From Ruegeria_C sp040830705 (GTDB lineage Bacteria > Pseudomonadota > Alphaproteobacteria > Rhodobacterales > Rhodobacteraceae), in contig JBFOME010000002.1 of NCBI GenBank assembly GCA_040830705.1, forward strand, positions 1-64,000: 64,000 nucleotides of DNA, in the 5' to 3' direction. Below, piece by piece: positions 9,250 through 17,479 of this stretch. A program made the translations under genes and the position numbers. Each line of letters begins with the position of its first letter. The stretch's first letter is position 1. The notes beneath the pieces were generated by a model. It ran no database searches. It was not told the DNA's origin and was given only the letters and a program-made list of their open reading frames with translations.

Positions 9250-9684
9250 ATGAGACATATTGCCCTGACCTGCATAATCCTGATCGCCGGATGTGCGCAG
9301 ATCCGCGACACTACCGATGGTTTGTTTAGCGGACCCTCATCGTCCTCAGCGCCCCAAGCGGCGGAAACGCCCGAGGCCGAATCCCCTGAACAGGTCGAAG
9401 AAGTGGTCGCGACGGAAGAGTTCGATCCCGGCTGGACCGGGGCCAAGCAAACAATTGCGGGCCTGGGCGATGTCGCGATACCCGGCATCTGGCTGGAAAC
9501 GCCGCTGGTCAGCCACGAACGTTCGGGCCGGGTGGTGTTCCGCAAGACCGGGGCGTCAGCCTTTGTTACGCTGATCCCGATCGAGGGCGCAGAGACGGCA
9601 GGCAGCCGTTTGTCCCTGGAGGCGATGCGCGCCTTGCTGGCGCCCATTGATCAATTGATCGAGCTGGATGTTTACACCAATTAA
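9250..9684 (+). CDS. Small predicted lipoprotein
   Basis: A 144-residue protein with a short signal peptide ending in the lipobox IAGC (Cys15). A Pro/Ala/Glu/Ser-rich linker (residues ~28-55) precedes a globular part containing GLGDVAIPGIWLETPLV and GRVVFRKTGASAFVTLIP. I recognise it as a conserved Rhodobacterales lipoprotein of unknown function, sometimes wrongly named after galactarate dehydratase. It is divergent from moaA and convergent with the LysR gene, so probably monocistronic. Confidence 0.7.
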   Translation: MRHIALTCIILIAGCAQIRDTTDGLFSGPSSSSAPQAAETPEAESPEQVEEVVATEEFDPGWTGAKQTIAGLGDVAIPGIWLETPLVSHERSGRVVFRKTGASAFVTLIPIEGAETAGSRLSLEAMRALLAPIDQLIELDVYTN

Positions 9685-9704
9685 GTCGGACGTGCGCGAT
9701 TGAC

Positions 9705-10619
9705 TTACGTCCGTTCAAAGCCAAGCTCGGTCAGCCAGTGTTGCTCCTGCAGGAAGTCAACGAAGAGCCGCGCAAGGCTGTCTTTGGGGGCATTCGCCGG
9801 ATAGACGGCAAAAATCTCGATCGGCCGTAGTTTGATATCCGGGAGCAGTTCCACCAGTTTTCCCGACCGAATGTCATCCGCAACCAGCGGATAGGTCTCG
9901 ACCATGAACCCATGCCCGTCATCTACATAATTTCGGGCCATCGCATAGCTGTCGCACGAGATCGCGATCCGCGGCGCTCGTGTCGGGGCAATGCCATCAG
10001 TCGTTGTTGCCAGATGCACCCAAGGGATCGGGAGGAACTCGATACGGTCCCAATCGGCCAGATCGTCGATGCCGTTTACAGGCGGGCGTGCGTACGCATA
10101 GTCCCTTGACGCGAAAATGCAGAGGTTGAGGCGCCCAAGCTTTCTGGCGTGATAGCTGCTGTCATCAAGGCCTTTGGCGGTGCCGCGAATAGCGACATCG
10201 AACTTTGATCCTTCCAATTGGACGGCCCGGTCCGTGAAACTCAGCGAAAGCTGAACCTTTGGATAGGCCCGCGAGAACCTTGTGTAGATGTCGGCATAAG
10301 GGCGATGCGCCGAAGCGGTGTTGAGTGTAATGGACAGCTTGCCAACCGGCTGTTCGACGCGACTGTTCATCGAGGCCAACCCCTCTTGGGCCGCCTTGGT
10401 CATACGTTGGCTTGCCGCGAGCAAATCCTGACCTGCATCAGTGAGCGACATGCGCCGCGTCGAACGATACAGAAGGGGCAGACCCAACTGACCTTCCAGT
10501 TGAGACACGTGATGGCTGATCACGGATGGCGACAGGTTTAGCCTTTTGGCGGCGGCACGAAACGAGCCGAGTTCTGCAACTGCCTGAAAAATGGCCATCA
10601 TCCGAAGTTGATCAATCAT
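9705..10619 (-). CDS. LysR family transcriptional regulator
   Basis: 304 residues. The N-terminal winged helix-turn-helix (residues ~1-60, MAIFQAVAELGSFRAAAKRL then SPSVISHHVSQLE) is the LysR DNA-binding domain. The rest is a periplasmic-binding-protein-like effector domain. It is of the CrgA/DmlR-like group whose members act as activators or repressors of a neighbouring gene. The divergent gene at 10739 and the palindrome at 10625-10646 between them point to autoregulation and control of that gene. The effector is unknown. Confidence 0.92.
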   Translation of the reverse strand: MIDQLRMMAIFQAVAELGSFRAAAKRLNLSPSVISHHVSQLEGQLGLPLLYRSTRRMSLTDAGQDLLAASQRMTKAAQEGLASMNSRVEQPVGKLSITLNTASAHRPYADIYTRFSRAYPKVQLSLSFTDRAVQLEGSKFDVAIRGTAKGLDDSSYHARKLGRLNLCIFASRDYAYARPPVNGIDDLADWDRIEFLPIPWVHLATTTDGIAPTRAPRIAISCDSYAMARNYVDDGHGFMVETYPLVADDIRSGKLVELLPDIKLRPIEIFAVYPANAPKDSLARLFVDFLQEQHWLTELGFERT

Positions 10620-10624
10620 TGTTC

Positions 10625-10646
10625 GATCTCATGAGATTATGAGATC
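10625..10646. promoter_or_regulatory. Palindromic operator between the LysR gene and its divergent neighbour
   Basis: GATCTCAT (10625-10632) and ATGAGATC (10639-10646) form a perfect 8-bp inverted repeat with a 6-bp spacer. The same site also contains a direct repeat ATGAGAT/ATGAGAT with 8-bp period. It starts 5 bp upstream of the LysR start codon. A second small dyad ATTCA-CTA-TGAAT lies at 10659-10671. The position is that of a LysR recognition or autoregulation site. Confidence 0.6.
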
Positions 10647-10738
10647 CATAATGCGGGTATTCACTATGAATGGCAATTGTAAGACCCTATCACCGTGCCT
10701 TCGATATTCGGGCAAAACGCAAAATGAAGGAAAAATTT

Positions 10739-11008
10739 ATGCCAATGTTAGTTTCGATCGCCCGTGTCGCCGATGTGCCCACCCCAACGAAAATGCAAGA
10801 GTTTCACGACGAGCATGAACGGGTGCTGGGGGCATATGCCGATGTTCCGAAAATTCTACGTGATCCAAACGACCCAAATCAGGTCGCCGTTGTCTGCGAT
10901 GTCCGCGACCTTGACGGTTTGCGGGCTGCGACTCGCACACCCGAGGGTGATGCCATGATGCGCAAATACGGCTTTATCGAACAGCTTTCATACTTTCTGG
11001 AGGATTGA
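10739..11008 (+). CDS. Small ferredoxin-fold-like protein of unknown function
   Basis: 89 residues from the ATG at 10739, with AAGGA at 10727-10731 placed correctly; an in-frame ATG at 10724 would add five residues but has no ribosome-binding site. The composition (short strands and two helices, NQVAVVCDVRDLDGLRAAT) suggests a dimeric alpha/beta-barrel domain as in ABM or EthD-like proteins, but I cannot assign a family firmly. It is divergent from the LysR gene and probably its target. Confidence 0.6.
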   Translation: MPMLVSIARVADVPTPTKMQEFHDEHERVLGAYADVPKILRDPNDPNQVAVVCDVRDLDGLRAATRTPEGDAMMRKYGFIEQLSYFLED

Positions 11009-11011
11009 GAT

Positions 11012-11197
11012 ATGGGTGCGTTCAGGAACAGGCTGCGCTTCCCGCTGCTCAAAGGTGCCGGGCAAAGCGCCCGTTCGAACAGGGTGCAAACCCCGGACAA
11101 GCCCGACCGCAGTCAGGACAAATGGGATCAATATACGGTCGAGCTCCGGGAATATGGGGCCTTCGGTGGAACTCAGGTCTGGTATTGGCCAAAGTAG
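11012..11197 (+). CDS. Possible 61-aa orphan ORF downstream of the LysR target gene
   Basis: The ORF starts 4 bp after the preceding stop with GGAGG at 8-bp spacing (inside the end of the upstream gene), so translation by coupling is plausible. The protein is basic at the N-terminus and ends LREYGAFGGTQVWYWPK. I recognise no family. It could be a real small protein or the remnant of a longer gene. The 146 bp that follow, up to 11343, contain nothing I can identify. Confidence 0.3.
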   Translation: MGAFRNRLRFPLLKGAGQSARSNRVQTPDKPDRSQDKWDQYTVELREYGAFGGTQVWYWPK

Positions 11198-11343
11198 CCG
11201 AAACCTCTCGTTGGGTGTGTAAACCGAAGCTGGCGCCTCTCACGTTGGTGTATCTATGGTATTTCTGCGAGATCCCGACATCGGTCTTTTAAATGCCAGC
11301 CACGTGAACTTTCGTTGCGGGTTGTCGAGCGTTTCGAGAGGCA

Positions 11344-12108
11344 TCAGAACTTGCCATTCTGGTTCTTCCACTCGGATTTAGGGGCGATCTTTTCGGTGGT
11401 ATCCCAATGTTCTGCCAGCATGCCGTCCGCGACCCGGAACAGGTCAAAAAACGCGCAATGTTGGCCGGAGCGCTGGCCTTCGCTGATACAGAGCACGAAA
11501 TTCCCCTCCGCCATGACACGGTGCAGGCGCTGATATTCGATCCTGCGACGGTCACCTTCGGTCTGTTCCAGTGCGGGTCTGAGCGCGGCTAAGCCATCGT
11601 TCAGATCGGGGTTGTGTTCGATATAGCGGTCCCCGGGAATGAACTCCGCCAGCCGGTCGAGATCGCCCGCGATGAGCACGGTTTCGACAAAGGTGCGGGC
11701 AAGTGCGCGGTTGGTCTCGGTCAGGGCGTGATCGCTGGCCTCGGTCGGGCCATCCACCATGCTTCGTCCGGAAGGGTTGGGGCCCAGTCTCGGCTGGATA
11801 TTGTCCCAGTGTTCAACGGCTTGCCCGTCCTCGAACCGGAACAGCTCAAAGCCGATGCGGCGGGTGGCGAAATCATACTCGGTATGGGCAAAGACAAAAT
11901 CGCCATCCTCGAAGGCCCGGACGATATTCACCCGCGGAGAGGTTTTCGACAGCCGCGCAAAAAGCGCGGCCAACCCTTCGCTGCCCTCATGGGTCTGCGG
12001 GTTGTGCTGGATGTACTTGGCCTCGTTCACCACCGAGATCGGCTCGGGATCGCCCGTCTCGATGCTTTTCAGCAAGGCGCGTATGCGGTCTTTATTGGCT
12101 TGAGGCAT
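11344..12108 (-). CDS. SnoaL/NTF2-like protein with two tandem domains
   Basis: 254 residues from ATG 12106-12108 (MPQANKDRIRALL). The protein is an internal duplication. Each half has the same pattern: AKYIQHNPQTHEGSEGLAAL and FELFRFEDGQAVEHWDNIQP in the first, DRYIEHNPDLNDGLAALRPAL and FFDLFRVADGMLAEHWDTTE in the second. That is the NTF2/SnoaL-like cone fold seen in polyketide cyclases and many proteins of unknown function. No partner gene indicates a substrate. Confidence 0.75.
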   Translation of the reverse strand: MPQANKDRIRALLKSIETGDPEPISVVNEAKYIQHNPQTHEGSEGLAALFARLSKTSPRVNIVRAFEDGDFVFAHTEYDFATRRIGFELFRFEDGQAVEHWDNIQPRLGPNPSGRSMVDGPTEASDHALTETNRALARTFVETVLIAGDLDRLAEFIPGDRYIEHNPDLNDGLAALRPALEQTEGDRRRIEYQRLHRVMAEGNFVLCISEGQRSGQHCAFFDLFRVADGMLAEHWDTTEKIAPKSEWKNQNGKF

Positions 12109-12207
12109 GGTTGATAACCTGCTGGTGCTGGACAGAAACGAGTCCGAGACTGCGCGCAATTGCCTCAACGGGCAAGGGTAGGGCATCCGGGGCTTTCCAG
12201 AAGGGGC

Positions 12208-12885
12208 TCAGCGGGTCAGGTATTTGGCCGCCTCGCGTAGGGCGAAAGGTTTCATCGTGTCGCCATGAGCGTCGAGGAAGGCATGGACGCGGGGCGCGTC
12301 GTGTTTGGACAGATCGCGTAACCACCAGGCCACCGCTTTCTGGATGAACCAGTCGCGATCTGGCACGTAGCTGGCGGCCCAGCCCAGAATGCGATCACGG
12401 CGAGCGAGGTCTTCAGGTTTTGGGTTGTTCTGCTTGGTCCAGGGTAGGGTGGCCACCAGAGCAGCGCGGCGGGTCCACATGTGATCGGACCGGGTCCATT
12501 CTTCAACCTGATCCAGACGGGCAGGGTCAGCCACCAGCCGTTTTGCGACTGCCCCGCAGGTGTGATCGGCGATGGCCCAACTGTCGAAATCGGGCAGCCA
12601 GCTTTGCAGCAGATCCCAGACCGCCTCATCGGGGCGGATGCGCGCCTGCGTGAGCAGTTTGGGGGCGGCGATGCGGGCCTCGAAGATATCTGTTCTCCAC
12701 AAAGCGTCTGCCAGTTCGATACGCTCCGCCAAGTCAAGCGTCTGCCGCCATGTCTTGGTCAGGTCATTGATCGCCGGGTTCGGCACGCCCAGAACCTCGC
12801 GGGTCTGTTTGTGATAGGCCGCCTTCTGTTCGGCGCGGTCGGGCTCGGCGTGGGCTTTGAGTTGATCGAGATAGGGTGTGAGCAT
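12208..12885 (-). CDS. DNA alkylation repair protein (AlkD-like HEAT repeat)
   Basis: 225 residues, all-helical, of the AlkD-type HEAT-like repeat family of DNA glycosylases, which remove N3- and N7-alkylpurines without base flipping. Family features are ADALWRTDIFEARIAAPKLL, LLQSWLPDFDSWAIADHTC and the Trp/Arg-rich WTRSDHMWTRRAALVATLPW, plus DRDWFIQKAVAWWLRDLS near the end. It lies 8 bp downstream of the FMN-binding protein gene and is probably co-transcribed with it and glmS/glmU. Confidence 0.82.
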   Translation of the reverse strand: MLTPYLDQLKAHAEPDRAEQKAAYHKQTREVLGVPNPAINDLTKTWRQTLDLAERIELADALWRTDIFEARIAAPKLLTQARIRPDEAVWDLLQSWLPDFDSWAIADHTCGAVAKRLVADPARLDQVEEWTRSDHMWTRRAALVATLPWTKQNNPKPEDLARRDRILGWAASYVPDRDWFIQKAVAWWLRDLSKHDAPRVHAFLDAHGDTMKPFALREAAKYLTR

Positions 12886-12893
12886 CAGCGCGT

Positions 12894-13436
12894 TCAGACC
12901 GGGACGCCGGTAGGCTTGCCGTCGAGGGTGGTCTGATTCCTGTCCGCCCAGTATTGGCGGATTTCAGCGTCGGATTTTCCATCGACCCATTTCTGCATCG
13001 TGTCGCGGTCCGCGCGATAGTCCATGAAGGGTACGGCATAGCCGCAGGAGGTCTGCACCATCTCGATCTCGACATCGAAGATTTGCCGCGCACTGCGATG
13101 GGGCGGGAAGTGGTGATCAAGCTCTGCCCATTCAGGGTCATCGGTATGTAAGGTGTGGGCCGTGCCATATGCGCGCAGGATCAGAGGGCGGGTCTCAAAA
13201 GAACACCACATCAGCGTCATGCGGGTATTTTCCTGCAGGTGCCCGGCGGTTTCGTTGCCACTTCCGGTCAGGTTCATCCAGACGATGCGGTTGGGGCCCA
13301 GCACGCGCAACGAGTCCATCCCCTTGGGGGAGATGTTCACCCGCCCCTCTGGCCCGGCAGAACCGGTGAAGAACATGTGCTGAGCCTCGATGAACTTGCG
13401 ATGCGCGTCGTCAAGCGCCGGAAACTGTTTTCCCAT
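12894..13436 (-). CDS. Pyridoxamine 5'-phosphate oxidase family FMN-binding protein
   Basis: 180 residues with the split-barrel FMN-binding fold. Recognisable parts are FFTGSAGPEGRVNISPKGMDSLRVLGPNRIVW (split here: FFTGSAGPEGRVNISPKG followed by MDSLRVLGPNRIVW) and TGSGNETAGHLQENTRMTLM, as in the PNPOx-like proteins of general flavin reductase or F420/FMN type. It lacks the features of the true vitamin B6 enzyme PdxH. Substrate unknown. The start ATG is 3 bp after the glmS stop, suggesting read-through in one operon. Confidence 0.8.
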   Translation of the reverse strand: MGKQFPALDDAHRKFIEAQHMFFTGSAGPEGRVNISPKGMDSLRVLGPNRIVWMNLTGSGNETAGHLQENTRMTLMWCSFETRPLILRAYGTAHTLHTDDPEWAELDHHFPPHRSARQIFDVEIEMVQTSCGYAVPFMDYRADRDTMQKWVDGKSDAEIRQYWADRNQTTLDGKPTGVPV

Positions 13437-13439
13437 GGG

Positions 13440-15263
13440 TTACTCCACCGTTACGGATTTCGCCAGATTGCGCGGTTGGTCCACATCCGTGCCCTTGGCT
13501 ACCGCCGTGTGATAGGCCAGCAATTGCGCTGGCACTGCATAGAGGATGGGGGTCAGGCTGGGATGCACATGTGGCATCCGGACAGTGGACCACACCCCGT
13601 CCTGCGCCTCGGCAATGCCGTCATCGTCTGAAATCAGCAGCACCTTGCCCTTGCGCGCCATCACCTCCTGCATGTTCGAGATGCTCTTGTCAAAAAGTGC
13701 GTCGCGCGGGGCCATCACCACCACCGGCATATGTTTGTCGATCAGTGCGATGGGGCCGTGTTTCAACTCTCCTGATGCATAAGCTTCGGCGTGTATATAG
13801 CTGATTTCTTTTAATTTAAGGGCGCCTTCATGGGCGAGCGGATACATCATGCCGCGCCCCAGGAACAGCACGTCGCGCGCCTCGCTCAGTTTCTGTGCGG
13901 CGATGCGGATCGCGTCTTCCTGATCCAGCGCAGTGTTGAGTAGCGCTGGCAACCCGCGCAGCGCCGCCACGTGATCGGCAATTTGTTCGGATGTCAGCGT
14001 GCCCCGGTCCTGCGCCGCTTTCAGCACAAGCATCAGCAGAATACTGAGCTGGCAGGTAAAGGCCTTGGTCGAGGCCACACCGATCTCAACACCTGCATGG
14101 ATCTCTAGCGCCAGTTGGCTTTCCCGAGCGATCGAACTTTCGGGGACATTGACCACCGAGACGATCTTGTCCGCCTTACCCTCGCAATAGCGCAGAGCGG
14201 CCAAGGTGTCGGCGGTTTCGCCCGACTGGCTGACAAACAACGCAACCGTGCGTTCAGGGATCGGGGGTTCGCGATAACGGAATTCCGATGCGATATCGAC
14301 CTCGACCGGGAGGCGCGCAAGCTGCTCGAACCAGTATTTTGCAGTCAAGCAAGCGAAATAGGCTGTGCCGCAAGCAACCATCGACAGCCGGTCTACTTGT
14401 GAGAAATCAAGCCCATCGCCGGGCAGCCGCACCTCGTCGGAACCGGAGGGTAGGTAGGCGCGGATCGCATCGGCGAGAACCATGGGCTGCTCTGCGATTT
14501 CTTTGGCCATGAAATGCCTGTGCCCGGCCTTGTCGGCGCGGGCACGGTCAGCAGCGATGGTACGCAGTTCCCGATTGGCCAACTCGCCCTGCGCGTCGCG
14601 GATTTCCAGCGAGGTTCGGGTCAGGACGGCGCGGTCGCCTTCTTCAAGATAGGTGATCTTGTCGGTCAGTGGGGCGAGTGCGATGGCGTCCGACCCCACG
14701 AACATCTCACCCTCGCCATGGCCGATGGCCAGCGGCGAGCCCTTGCGAGCGGCGACGATCAGGTCTTCCTCGCCATCGAATAGAAAGGCCAGGGCGAACG
14801 CCCCTTCCAGCCGGTCGATTGCGCGGTTGGCGGCGGCGACCGGATCAAGGCCTTGCCGCAAGAAGTGTTCAGTCAAAAGGGCCACGGTTTCGGTGTCGGT
14901 TTCGGTCTGGAACTCGATCCCGTGCCCGGCCAGTTCCGCTCGCAACTCGCGGTAGTTCTCGACTATGCCATTATGCACCACCGCCACCGATCCGGCGCTG
15001 TGCGGGTGGGCATTGCTGACAGAGGGCGCGCCATGTGTGGCCCAGCGTGTGTGTCCGATGCCGGATTTGCCGGGCAGCGGTTCATGCACCAGCAGGTCGC
15101 TGAGATTGACCAGCTTGCCGACAGCGCGCCGCCGATCCAGCGCGCCCCGGTTTACCGTGGCAATCCCGGCGCTGTCATAGCCGCGATATTCCAGCCGTTT
15201 CAACGCCTCGACCAGAATGGGGGCGGCCTCGTGATCGCCAAGAACACCTACGATTCCACACAT
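13440..15263 (-). CDS. glmS: Glutamine--fructose-6-phosphate aminotransferase (isomerizing)
   Basis: 607 residues, the usual length. The protein begins MCGIVGVLG, with Cys2 as N-terminal nucleophile of the glutaminase domain (~1-220). Two SIS sugar-isomerase domains follow (~285-420 and ~455-600), with SQSGETADTLAALRYC as the phosphosugar loop and the C-terminal KSVTVE typical of GlmS. It makes glucosamine-6-phosphate for peptidoglycan and lipid A. glmU lies immediately upstream (2-bp gap), so the two form an amino-sugar operon. Confidence 0.97.
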   Translation of the reverse strand: MCGIVGVLGDHEAAPILVEALKRLEYRGYDSAGIATVNRGALDRRRAVGKLVNLSDLLVHEPLPGKSGIGHTRWATHGAPSVSNAHPHSAGSVAVVHNGIVENYRELRAELAGHGIEFQTETDTETVALLTEHFLRQGLDPVAAANRAIDRLEGAFALAFLFDGEEDLIVAARKGSPLAIGHGEGEMFVGSDAIALAPLTDKITYLEEGDRAVLTRTSLEIRDAQGELANRELRTIAADRARADKAGHRHFMAKEIAEQPMVLADAIRAYLPSGSDEVRLPGDGLDFSQVDRLSMVACGTAYFACLTAKYWFEQLARLPVEVDIASEFRYREPPIPERTVALFVSQSGETADTLAALRYCEGKADKIVSVVNVPESSIARESQLALEIHAGVEIGVASTKAFTCQLSILLMLVLKAAQDRGTLTSEQIADHVAALRGLPALLNTALDQEDAIRIAAQKLSEARDVLFLGRGMMYPLAHEGALKLKEISYIHAEAYASGELKHGPIALIDKHMPVVVMAPRDALFDKSISNMQEVMARKGKVLLISDDDGIAEAQDGVWSTVRMPHVHPSLTPILYAVPAQLLAYHTAVAKGTDVDQPRNLAKSVTVE

Positions 15264-15265
15264 TT

Positions 15266-16618
15266 TTACTGACCTCTCGACAGGTTTTCTTTCTTCTTCC
15301 GTAGGATGGAGAAGAGTTTTTTGGCATAGCCTGCCTTGTTGTCCTGCTTTGCGCGCGCCACGGCGAGCGCATTCGCCTCGACATCGCGGGTAACGACGGT
15401 ACCCGTGGCGGTCATCGCACCATCACCGACAGAGACGGGCGCGACCAGCATCGTGTTCGACCCGATGAAGACGCGCTCACCAATCTCAGTGCGGTGCTTC
15501 ATAAAGCCGTCGTAGTTACAGGTGATCGTGCCCGCGCCGATATTGGATTTGGCGCCAATGCTGGCATCGCCCACATAGCTCAGATGGTTGACCTTGGCAC
15601 CCTCGGCGATCTCGGCATTCTTGATCTCGACGAAATTGCCCACCTTGGCCTCTTCCGCCAGTTCGGTGCCCGGGCGCAGGCGCGCGTAAGGGCCGACCAC
15701 GGCGCCACGGCTGACATGGCAGCCTTCCAGATGCGAAAAGGCGCGGATCTGTGCGCCGCTTTCCACCGTCACGCCGGGCCCGAACACCACGTTGGGTTCG
15801 ATCACCGTATCGCGCCCGATAACGGTATCGGCGGCGAGATAGACGGTTTCGGGCGCCATCAGGGTGACGCCCTGTTCCAGCAGCGCGGCGCGAGTTGCCG
15901 CCTGAAACACCGCATCCGCCTGCGCCAGATCAGAGCGCGAGTTCACGCCGAGCGTCTCAGCCTCTGCACAGGCCACAGCGGTGACGTTCAGATCGCGGGC
16001 ACGGGCCAGTTCGACCACATCGGTCAGATAATATTCGCCCGAGGCATTGTCATTGCCGACCGCCGCAATCAGGTCGAACAAGGTAGACGCATCGCAGGCC
16101 AGCAGGCCGGAATTGCAGAAAGTGATCGCACGCTCAGCCTCGTTTGCATCCTTGAATTCGACAATGCGCTCCAACCGCTCGCCATTCATTACCAGCCGCC
16201 CATAGCGAGCCGGATCGGCAGCCTCAAAGCCAAGGATGACAAGATCATTCTCGGCGCGGGCCGCAATCATCCGTTCCAGAGTTTCCGGTTGTATGAAGGG
16301 TGTATCGCCATAAAGAACCACCACATCGCCTTCAAACCCGTCCAGCGCCACACGCGCCTGATCCACGGCATGGGCAGTGCCGAGTTGCTCTTCTTGCAGC
16401 ACAACCTGCGCGCTGTCGTCTTCGTCCAGCGCCGCCTTGGTCACAGCTTCGGCCCCGTGACCGGCTACGATGACCGTGCGTTCCGGGGACAGGGCGCGAC
16501 CGGCGCGCATGGCGTGAACAAGCATCGGGGCCTGCGCGATTGGATGCAGGACCTTGGGCATGTCCGAGTTCATCCGGGTGCCCTTGCCAGCGGCAAGAAT
16601 GACGAGAGCGCTGCTCAT
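15266..16618 (-). CDS. glmU: Bifunctional UDP-N-acetylglucosamine pyrophosphorylase / glucosamine-1-phosphate acetyltransferase
   Basis: 450 residues from ATG 16616-16618, giving MSSALVILAAGKGTRM in register with the family; the frame is open 21 codons further upstream. The N-terminal uridyltransferase domain contains LAAGKGTRMNSDMPKVLHP and VLYGDTPFIQ. The C-terminal half (~240-430) is a left-handed parallel beta-helix of hexapeptide repeats (NIGAGTITCNYDGFMKHRT). It makes UDP-GlcNAc in the step after GlmS and GlmM. glmM is not in the window. Confidence 0.97.
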   Translation of the reverse strand: MSSALVILAAGKGTRMNSDMPKVLHPIAQAPMLVHAMRAGRALSPERTVIVAGHGAEAVTKAALDEDDSAQVVLQEEQLGTAHAVDQARVALDGFEGDVVVLYGDTPFIQPETLERMIAARAENDLVILGFEAADPARYGRLVMNGERLERIVEFKDANEAERAITFCNSGLLACDASTLFDLIAAVGNDNASGEYYLTDVVELARARDLNVTAVACAEAETLGVNSRSDLAQADAVFQAATRAALLEQGVTLMAPETVYLAADTVIGRDTVIEPNVVFGPGVTVESGAQIRAFSHLEGCHVSRGAVVGPYARLRPGTELAEEAKVGNFVEIKNAEIAEGAKVNHLSYVGDASIGAKSNIGAGTITCNYDGFMKHRTEIGERVFIGSNTMLVAPVSVGDGAMTATGTVVTRDVEANALAVARAKQDNKAGYAKKLFSILRKKKENLSRGQ

Positions 16619-16751
16619 GAAACGTGATTTCTCTTTGTATTTTCTTCGTGCCCGTTTTATCCGCTGAGGGCAGGGGCGCAAGCGCTGGCGCGATCAAATG
16701 AGATTGCGGGATGCAACAGAACGCGGCTGAAACGCGCCGACAGGAGGCAGG

Positions 16752-17447
16752 ATGCGGACGGTAATTTTCGATCTCGATGGCACTTTGGCCGACACATCCG
16801 GCGATCTGTTGGAGGCGGCAAATGCCTGTTTCCGTATGATGGGCCACGGGGATGTTCTGGTTCATGGCGCGGATGCGGGCGTTGCAGTGCGCGGCGGGCG
16901 GATGATGTTGACACACGGGCTGCACCGGGTTGGTCAGTTCGATGCGGATACGGTCGACACCTATTACCCGGTCCTGCTGGAGGCTTATGCCGACAAGATC
17001 GATGTGCATACATTCCTTTATCCATCGGCGATGGATGCGGTCGAGAACCTGAAAACCGCGGGCTATGGCGTTGGCATCTGTACCAACAAACCCGAAGGCC
17101 ACGCCGATCTGCTGCTGCGGCGGCTTGGTATACGCGATGCCTTTGCCGCGCTGGTGGGTGCCGATACGCTGTCAGTGCGCAAACCCGATCCCGCGCCGTT
17201 GCGCGAGACGGCAAAACGCGCGGGCGGGCATCCTGACCATTGCCTGCTGGTTGGAGATTCAGACACCGATCGCAATACCGCACGCGCGGCAGGCGTGCCT
17301 TCGGTTCTGGTAACCTTCGGTCCATCGGGCGAGGATATGGCGGCGCTGGAGCCCGAGGCGCTTTTGCATGATTTCGCACATCTGCCCGATCTGGTGCCCG
17401 AATTGATCGGACATCCGGGGAAACCTGCCGCGGCTGCGCGGGCTTGA
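16752..17447 (+). CDS. gph: Phosphoglycolate phosphatase (HAD family)
   Basis: 231 residues. The HAD motif I FDLDGTLADT has the nucleophile D7 and acid D9. Motif II is in GICTNKPEGHADLLLRR, motif III lysine in VRKPDPAPL, motif IV in LVGDSDTDRNTARAAG. Length and motifs fit Gph, which dephosphorylates 2-phosphoglycolate formed by DNA repair or oxygenation reactions. It is divergent from glmU and followed by the aminotransferase gene with overlap of their frames. Confidence 0.85.
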   Translation: MRTVIFDLDGTLADTSGDLLEAANACFRMMGHGDVLVHGADAGVAVRGGRMMLTHGLHRVGQFDADTVDTYYPVLLEAYADKIDVHTFLYPSAMDAVENLKTAGYGVGICTNKPEGHADLLLRRLGIRDAFAALVGADTLSVRKPDPAPLRETAKRAGGHPDHCLLVGDSDTDRNTARAAGVPSVLVTFGPSGEDMAALEPEALLHDFAHLPDLVPELIGHPGKPAAAARA

Positions 17448-17479
17448 CCGGGCCCGGCGCGCGCTTCACAAACACCTCC

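Noticed and set aside
15494..16627. Plus-strand frame of 377 codons opposite glmU
   Set aside because: Entirely inside glmU, which has all its motifs on the minus strand.
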